Positions 5,894 through 8,921 of a stretch of DNA of 8,921 nt are shown piece after piece. Origin of the DNA: an uncultured Eubacteriales bacterium (lineage in GTDB: Bacteria > Bacillota > Clostridia > Oscillospirales > Oscillospiraceae). The translations under genes and the position numbers were made by a program. The DNA is taken from positions 1 through 8,921 of the forward strand of contig ONTN01000046.1 in the NCBI GenBank assembly GCA_900320765.1, in the 5' to 3' direction. The notes below the pieces were generated by a model. That model saw only the letters and a list, made by a program, of their open reading frames with translations. It did no database searches and had not been told where the DNA came from. Numbering within the stretch: the first letter of the stretch is position 1; each line of letters starts with the position of its first letter.

Positions 5894-5911
5894 CAAGCGT
5901 TTACATTAAAT

Positions 5912-6340
5912 TTACTCAGCTTCCTCTTCCTCGTCCTCAGCGGAGAGGTCGAGCTCAAGAGTCTCGCCGCACTCGGGGCACTCGATCACGCCGGCGTCAA
6001 GATCCTCGTTCTCAAGAAGGAACTCCTCACCGCAGGCGGGGCAGACCACGGAATAATCGTATCCGTCGTCCTCATCGTCGTCGTCCTCATCCTCATCGTA
6101 ATCGTCGTCATCGTCGTAGTCGTCGTAAACGTACTCCTCGACCTCCTCGAGATCGTCGGAAACGGCGTCAAGTCCGGCTTCGAGCTCATCGACGTAGTTC
6201 TCAACATCGTCAAGGCCGAGAGCGAGGTCCTCGAGCACGTCGGCGATGGCTGCGAGCAGCTTGCCCTGTCCCTTCTCGGTGTCGAGCTCCATGCCCTCAA
6301 TAAGTCCCTTGATGTAGGCTACCTTCTCAGATGCGGTCAT
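5912..6340 (-). CDS. CD1247 N-terminal-domain-type acidic zinc-ribbon protein
   Basis: Product of 142 aa in three parts. Residues 1-50 are a helical domain beginning MTASEKVAYIKGLIEGMELD with KLLAAIADVLEDLA, which matches the N-terminal domain named after Clostridioides difficile CD1247 as I remember it. Residues about 64-96 are an almost uninterrupted Asp/Glu/Tyr tract. Residues 97-130 carry two CPxCG knuckles (Cys100/103 and Cys121/124), a four-cysteine zinc ribbon like those of TFIIB or rubredoxin type, followed by an acidic tail. The role is unknown; the acidic tract suggests binding to a basic partner such as a ribosomal protein or DNA-binding protein, which is inference. The Shine-Dalgarno GGGAGG lies about 8 nt before the ATG. 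The gene follows efp by 29 nt, apparently in one operon, and ends before a strong terminator. Confidence 0.85.
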   Translation of the reverse strand: MTASEKVAYIKGLIEGMELDTEKGQGKLLAAIADVLEDLALGLDDVENYVDELEAGLDAVSDDLEEVEEYVYDDYDDDDDYDEDEDDDDEDDGYDYSVVCPACGEEFLLENEDLDAGVIECPECGETLELDLSAEDEEEEAE

Positions 6341-6369
6341 TTCGATTACCTCCCAAAAGAATAGTTATC

Positions 6370-6939
6370 TCAGCCCTTGGCGCGCTCAAGATACTCGCCG
6401 GTGCGGGTATCGATCTTGATGCGCTCGCCGGGATTGATGAAGAGGGGCACTTTGACCTCAGCGCCGGTCTCGAGGGTGGCAGGCTTAAGGGTGTTGGTGG
6501 CGGTGTTGCCGGCGAAGCCGGGATCGGTCTCGGTGACCTCAAGCTCAACGAAGTTGGGGGGATCGACCGCGAACACCTTGCCCTTGTAGGACTGGATGGT
6601 GCAGACCATGTTCTCCTTGACGAACTTGAAGTTATCGGAGAGGTCGGCCTTGTTTACGGGCTCCATCTCGTAAGTCTCGGGGTCCATGAAATAGTAGAGG
6701 TCGCCGTCGTTATAGGAATACTCGGCGTCCTTGCGCTCAACAAACGCTTCCTCAAACTTAGCGGTGGGGTTAAAGGAAGTCTCGGTCACAGCTCCGGTGA
6801 TGAGGTTCTTCATCTTGGTGCGGACGAAGGCCGCTCCCTTTCCGGGCTTAACGTGCTGGAATTCAACGACTACGACGGGCTTGCCCTCGTACTCAAAGGT
6901 CTTGCCGTTTCTGAAATCACCGGCGGTAATGGTTGCCAT
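6370..6939 (-). CDS. efp: Elongation factor P
   Basis: EF-P binds between the ribosomal P and E sites and rescues stalling at polyproline stretches. The 189-aa length is typical. The KOW-like N-terminal domain begins MATITAGDFRNGKTFEYEGK and carries the loop HVKPGKGAAFVR, with Lys34 at the tip corresponding to the residue modified in E. coli (lysylation) or B. subtilis (5-aminopentanol). The two OB domains follow, with the conserved VELEVTETDPG and a C-terminal PLFINPGERIKIDTRTGEYLERA in pieces. The ATG has AGGAGG 7 nt upstream. A promoter at 6979-7007 precedes it. No PoxA/EpmB-type modification gene is in the window. Confidence 0.98.
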   Translation of the reverse strand: MATITAGDFRNGKTFEYEGKPVVVVEFQHVKPGKGAAFVRTKMKNLITGAVTETSFNPTAKFEEAFVERKDAEYSYNDGDLYYFMDPETYEMEPVNKADLSDNFKFVKENMVCTIQSYKGKVFAVDPPNFVELEVTETDPGFAGNTATNTLKPATLETGAEVKVPLFINPGERIKIDTRTGEYLERAKG

Positions 6940-6978
6940 ATACTGTCCTCCTGAGAGTTATTTCATAAGTTACGGTTT

Positions 6979-7007
6979 ATTTTAACGCATATTGCAGATA
7001 TTTGCAA
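6979..7007 (-). promoter_or_regulatory. Sigma-A-type promoter for efp
   Basis: On the minus strand TTGCAA (7002-7007) and TAAAAT (6979-6984) are separated by 17 nt, a good sigma-A match. Transcription would start near 6972, about 33 nt before the efp ATG. It lies in the 103-bp gap after the peptidase gene, so efp can be transcribed apart from the upstream genes. Confidence 0.65.
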
Positions 7008-7042
7008 GAAAAATATTGGAAATATCCGAAAAACTTTGCTTT

Positions 7043-8116
7043 TCAGGCAAGGATCACGGTAAGCCCCTTCGGAAGATCGCAGAGGTTTTCGTTTCCGTTC
7101 TCAGTTATACAGATGCAGTCCTCTATCCTGACTCCGAACTTGCCCGGAATGTAGATCCCCGGCTCGTCGCTTATCACGTTTCCTGCGCGCAGCACGTCAG
7201 CCGAAGCCATGGAGCAATAGGGGCTCTCGTGGACGTCGATTCCGAGGCCGTGGGAAAGCGAATGGCTGAAATATCCGTCGTAGCCCGCCTCGGCTATCAT
7301 CCTCCTTGCAAGGCCGTCAAGCTCCTTGCCCGTAACTCCGGGCTTCGCCGCATCGATAACTGCATGCTGAGCCTTGAGCACAGTATCGTAGACCTTTTCC
7401 ATCTCCGGCGTCGGCTCGCCGATGCATAGCGTGCGGGTGGTATCCGAATTATATCCCGCGACCCTCGCGCCGAAGTCGATGGTCAAAAAACCGTTTTTGA
7501 GCTTGCGCCCGTCGGGGTGCCCGTGCGGGCTCGAGGAGTGCTCCGCGTTTACGCTGATCGTGTCGAACGCCTTGTCGTCGGCTCCGTTTCTCAGCATCAG
7601 GCAGAATAGCTCCGTCGCCACGTCGCGCTCCGACATATCGCGGCTTATTTTCGGAATGAGCTCGAGAAAGCTCTTTGAGGCCACGGCCTGCGCGTTCTTC
7701 AGAAGCTCTATCTCCTCCGCGCTCTTTACGGCGCGAAGCTCCGTAATAAGCTTCTGGCCGGGCACGAGCTCCGCCGGAAGATGATCGGCGTAGACCCTGT
7801 ACTGAGCATAAGAGAGAGCTCCCTCCTCAAAGCCGAGCTTTTTTACGCCCGACCTCTTCAAAAACTCGCCCATCACCTCAAAGCTTTTAGCGCGGTTAGT
7901 CAGGCGCTCTACTCGGGCTGTCTTTATCCTTGCCCGGGCCTCCTCAAAATACCTTGAGTCGATAAAGAGGACGGCCTCATTCCCCGTTACGATGAGCTCG
8001 CCGGCGGATGAAGGAAAGCCCGCCGCGTAAAAGCGGTTCTGCTCGCTCGTGATTATGAGGGCGTCAAGCTCGCTCTCCCTGACCTTTTCGATTATTTTCG
8101 GAATGTTTTCAGTCAT
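7043..8116 (-). CDS. pepP: M24 metallopeptidase, aminopeptidase P / Xaa-Pro peptidase family
   Basis: Product of 357 aa, the length of the short bacterial aminopeptidase P-like proteins such as B. subtilis YqhT, which also neighbours efp. Residues 1-125 form the creatinase-like N-terminal domain (DALIITSEQNRFYAAGF, then VLFIDSRYFEEA). Residues 130-357 are the pita-bread catalytic domain. All five expected metal ligands are visible: Asp214 (TIDFGA), Asp225 (YNSDTTRT), His289 (SHGLG), Glu318 (DEPGIY) and Glu332 (RIED). His296 in the VHESP motif and the SSSPHGHP segment (194-201) complete the active site. It should remove N-terminal residues before proline or cleave Xaa-Pro dipeptides in the cytoplasm. 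The ATG at 8114-8116 has AAGGAGA about 9 nt upstream, and the gene starts 20 nt after the preceding reading frame. The symbol is by family only; pepQ-like dipeptidase activity cannot be excluded. Confidence 0.93.
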   Translation of the reverse strand: MTENIPKIIEKVRESELDALIITSEQNRFYAAGFPSSAGELIVTGNEAVLFIDSRYFEEARARIKTARVERLTNRAKSFEVMGEFLKRSGVKKLGFEEGALSYAQYRVYADHLPAELVPGQKLITELRAVKSAEEIELLKNAQAVASKSFLELIPKISRDMSERDVATELFCLMLRNGADDKAFDTISVNAEHSSSPHGHPDGRKLKNGFLTIDFGARVAGYNSDTTRTLCIGEPTPEMEKVYDTVLKAQHAVIDAAKPGVTGKELDGLARRMIAEAGYDGYFSHSLSHGLGIDVHESPYCSMASADVLRAGNVISDEPGIYIPGKFGVRIEDCICITENGNENLCDLPKGLTVILA

Positions 8117-8136
8117 TTAAAGTGTCTCCTTTGCGG

Positions 8137-8921
8137 TTATTTACTATTCTTCGGTCTGCGAAACGGTATCTCGAGCCAGTACCTCCATCTGAGCCACGGC
8201 CATGTGAATTTTATGGGCTCAACGAGGATGCCGGTCACCTTTGACCGATTGGCGCATAGCATATCGGTAAAGACCTGGTCTCCGACCATAAGAGACTTGT
8301 CTGCAGAAGAGTCCATCAGCTTGATCGCCTTAAGAACGCCGGATGTTCCCGGCTTGTTTGCGTAAGTCACAACGGGAATGCCGAGCATTTCGGCGATCTT
8401 CCTGGAATACTCTGCCACTCGTGAAGAATGTCCGTGGGTATACTTATCCTTTGCATCGATCGAGTTTACAAGGGCTGTAGCCGTCTGTTCAAACAGACGC
8501 TGCGTACTCTTTTGGGAGTTTTTCAGATACTGTATCTCTTTTTCATTGGCACGGCTAACTGTCTCATTAAGATCCATTAGTGCAAATAAGAACAGTACAA
8601 TAGCCAGAACAGATACAAAAATCGAAGTAATCGATAATCCGTATACAAAAAGCTGGATAAGTGAAGCTATTACCGGACCTACGATAAAAAGGATCAGTGA
8701 AAAGCAGATCTTTTTAGATATCTTCTTCCTGTTTTTAATTATGACTATCAGCTCAATAATAATAGCCAGTAACGGGAAAATATAACTGATGAAATATACA
8801 GATGATCTATAGTAATTATTTGATTCATCAAAATAGTAATACAGATCTGTAAATTGAGAAATAATAAGCAAACCAATACCCACAGCAACAAGAATATCGG
8901 TTAACAGCAGGAGTTTTGAAG
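8137..8921 (-). CDS. Hybrid membrane/HD-type sensor fused to YqeG-type HAD phosphatase C-terminal half (5' end beyond window)
   Basis: The frame is open to the right edge (260 codons visible), so the GTG at 8881-8883 is not a trusted start. Residues counted from the edge: four hydrophobic segments (about 2-22, 41-62, 71-93, 97-117); a charged helix (118-145); the opening of an HD-GYP-like domain, SIDAKDKYTHGHSSRVAEYS (153-172). At about 177-182 the sequence switches into the second half of a YqeG-family HAD phosphatase: LGIPVVTYANKP (HAD motif III Lys), MVGDQVFTDML (motif IV) and a tryptophan-rich ending typical of YqeG. The HD part lacks the HD catalytic pair; the HAD part lacks motif I (DxDxT) and motif II. 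Neither half should be catalytic by itself. Upstream codons are AT-richer than downstream ones. YqeG beside aminopeptidase P and efp is the usual clostridial context, so the 3' half is probably native. Either a real fusion by deletion or recombination, or an assembly chimera. Confidence 0.8.
   Translation of the reverse strand, partial: SKLLLLTDILVAVGIGLLIISQFTDLYYYFDESNNYYRSSVYFISYIFPLLAIIIELIVIIKNRKKISKKICFSLILFIVGPVIASLIQLFVYGLSITSIFVSVLAIVLFLFALMDLNETVSRANEKEIQYLKNSQKSTQRLFEQTATALVNSIDAKDKYTHGHSSRVAEYSRKIAEMLGIPVVTYANKPGTSGVLKAIKLMDSSADKSLMVGDQVFTDMLCANRSKVTGILVEPIKFTWPWLRWRYWLEIPFRRPKNSK

Noticed and set aside
6052..6125. Tandem GTC/ATC-type triplets resembling a microsatellite or CRISPR-like repeat
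   Set aside because: They are codons for an acidic tract; there are no spacers and no regular repeat unit.
5692..6303. Arg/Pro-rich plus-strand frame of about 200 codons
   Set aside because: It arises from reading the Asp/Glu codon repeats of the zinc-ribbon gene backwards and crosses two real genes and a terminator.
6331..6954. Gly/Leu-rich 207-codon frame opposite efp
   Set aside because: It is the exact complement of a complete EF-P gene and has no independent support.
8482..8499. Perfect 8-bp-arm palindrome (CGTCTGTT/AACAGACG)
   Set aside because: It lies inside the coding sequence of the HD-type helix (RLFEQT), with no T-run or promoter near it; probably coincidence of codons.

Overview
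The window looks like chromosomal DNA of an uncultured Clostridia-type Firmicute (Bacillota), probably near the Oscillospiraceae/Ruminococcaceae. The grounds are strong Shine-Dalgarno sites, sigma-A-type promoters, the infC-rpmI-rplT order with a Firmicute-style attenuated leader, and an acidic zinc-ribbon protein of the clostridial CD1247-N-terminal type beside efp. Placement below class level is a guess.

Left part (1-1800). A minus-strand ABC exporter subunit leaves the window at position 1; only its N-terminal 177 codons are present. Next comes a roughly 125-bp block of nested palindromes (562-687). A good sigma-A promoter with an operator-like dyad over its -10 box follows (724-758), and then two AT-rich plus-strand genes: a 97-aa membrane protein and a 174-aa predicted lipoprotein. 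Neither is recognised, and their composition differs from the GC-richer housekeeping genes, so this looks like a small accessory islet.

Middle (1807-3209). This is the translation operon infC-rpmI-rplT (IF3, L35, L20). It has a near-consensus promoter, a leader of about 160 nt holding an intrinsic terminator (a probable L20-responsive attenuator), an apparent AUC start codon for infC, and a strong terminator after rplT.

Right part (3208-8921), all on the minus strand and convergent with rplT. In transcription order: a partial membrane protein that appears to be a hybrid (N-terminal membrane region and start of an HD-GYP-like domain, joined to the C-terminal half of a YqeG-type HAD phosphatase); an M24 aminopeptidase P family protein; efp with its own promoter; the CD1247-type acidic zinc-ribbon protein; a terminator; an ABC-F ATPase; and a membrane-anchored DUF218/YdcF protein translationally coupled to the ABC-F gene. 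The YqeG / aminopeptidase P / efp order fits the usual clostridial neighbourhood, so the YqeG half is probably in its native place and the HD half is the intruder.

Most genes here support translation (IF3, L35, L20, EF-P, ABC-F). The most unusual item is the HD/YqeG hybrid at the right edge, which is either a real deletion or recombination product or an assembly chimera. I see no tRNA, rRNA, CRISPR array, transposase or phage gene.
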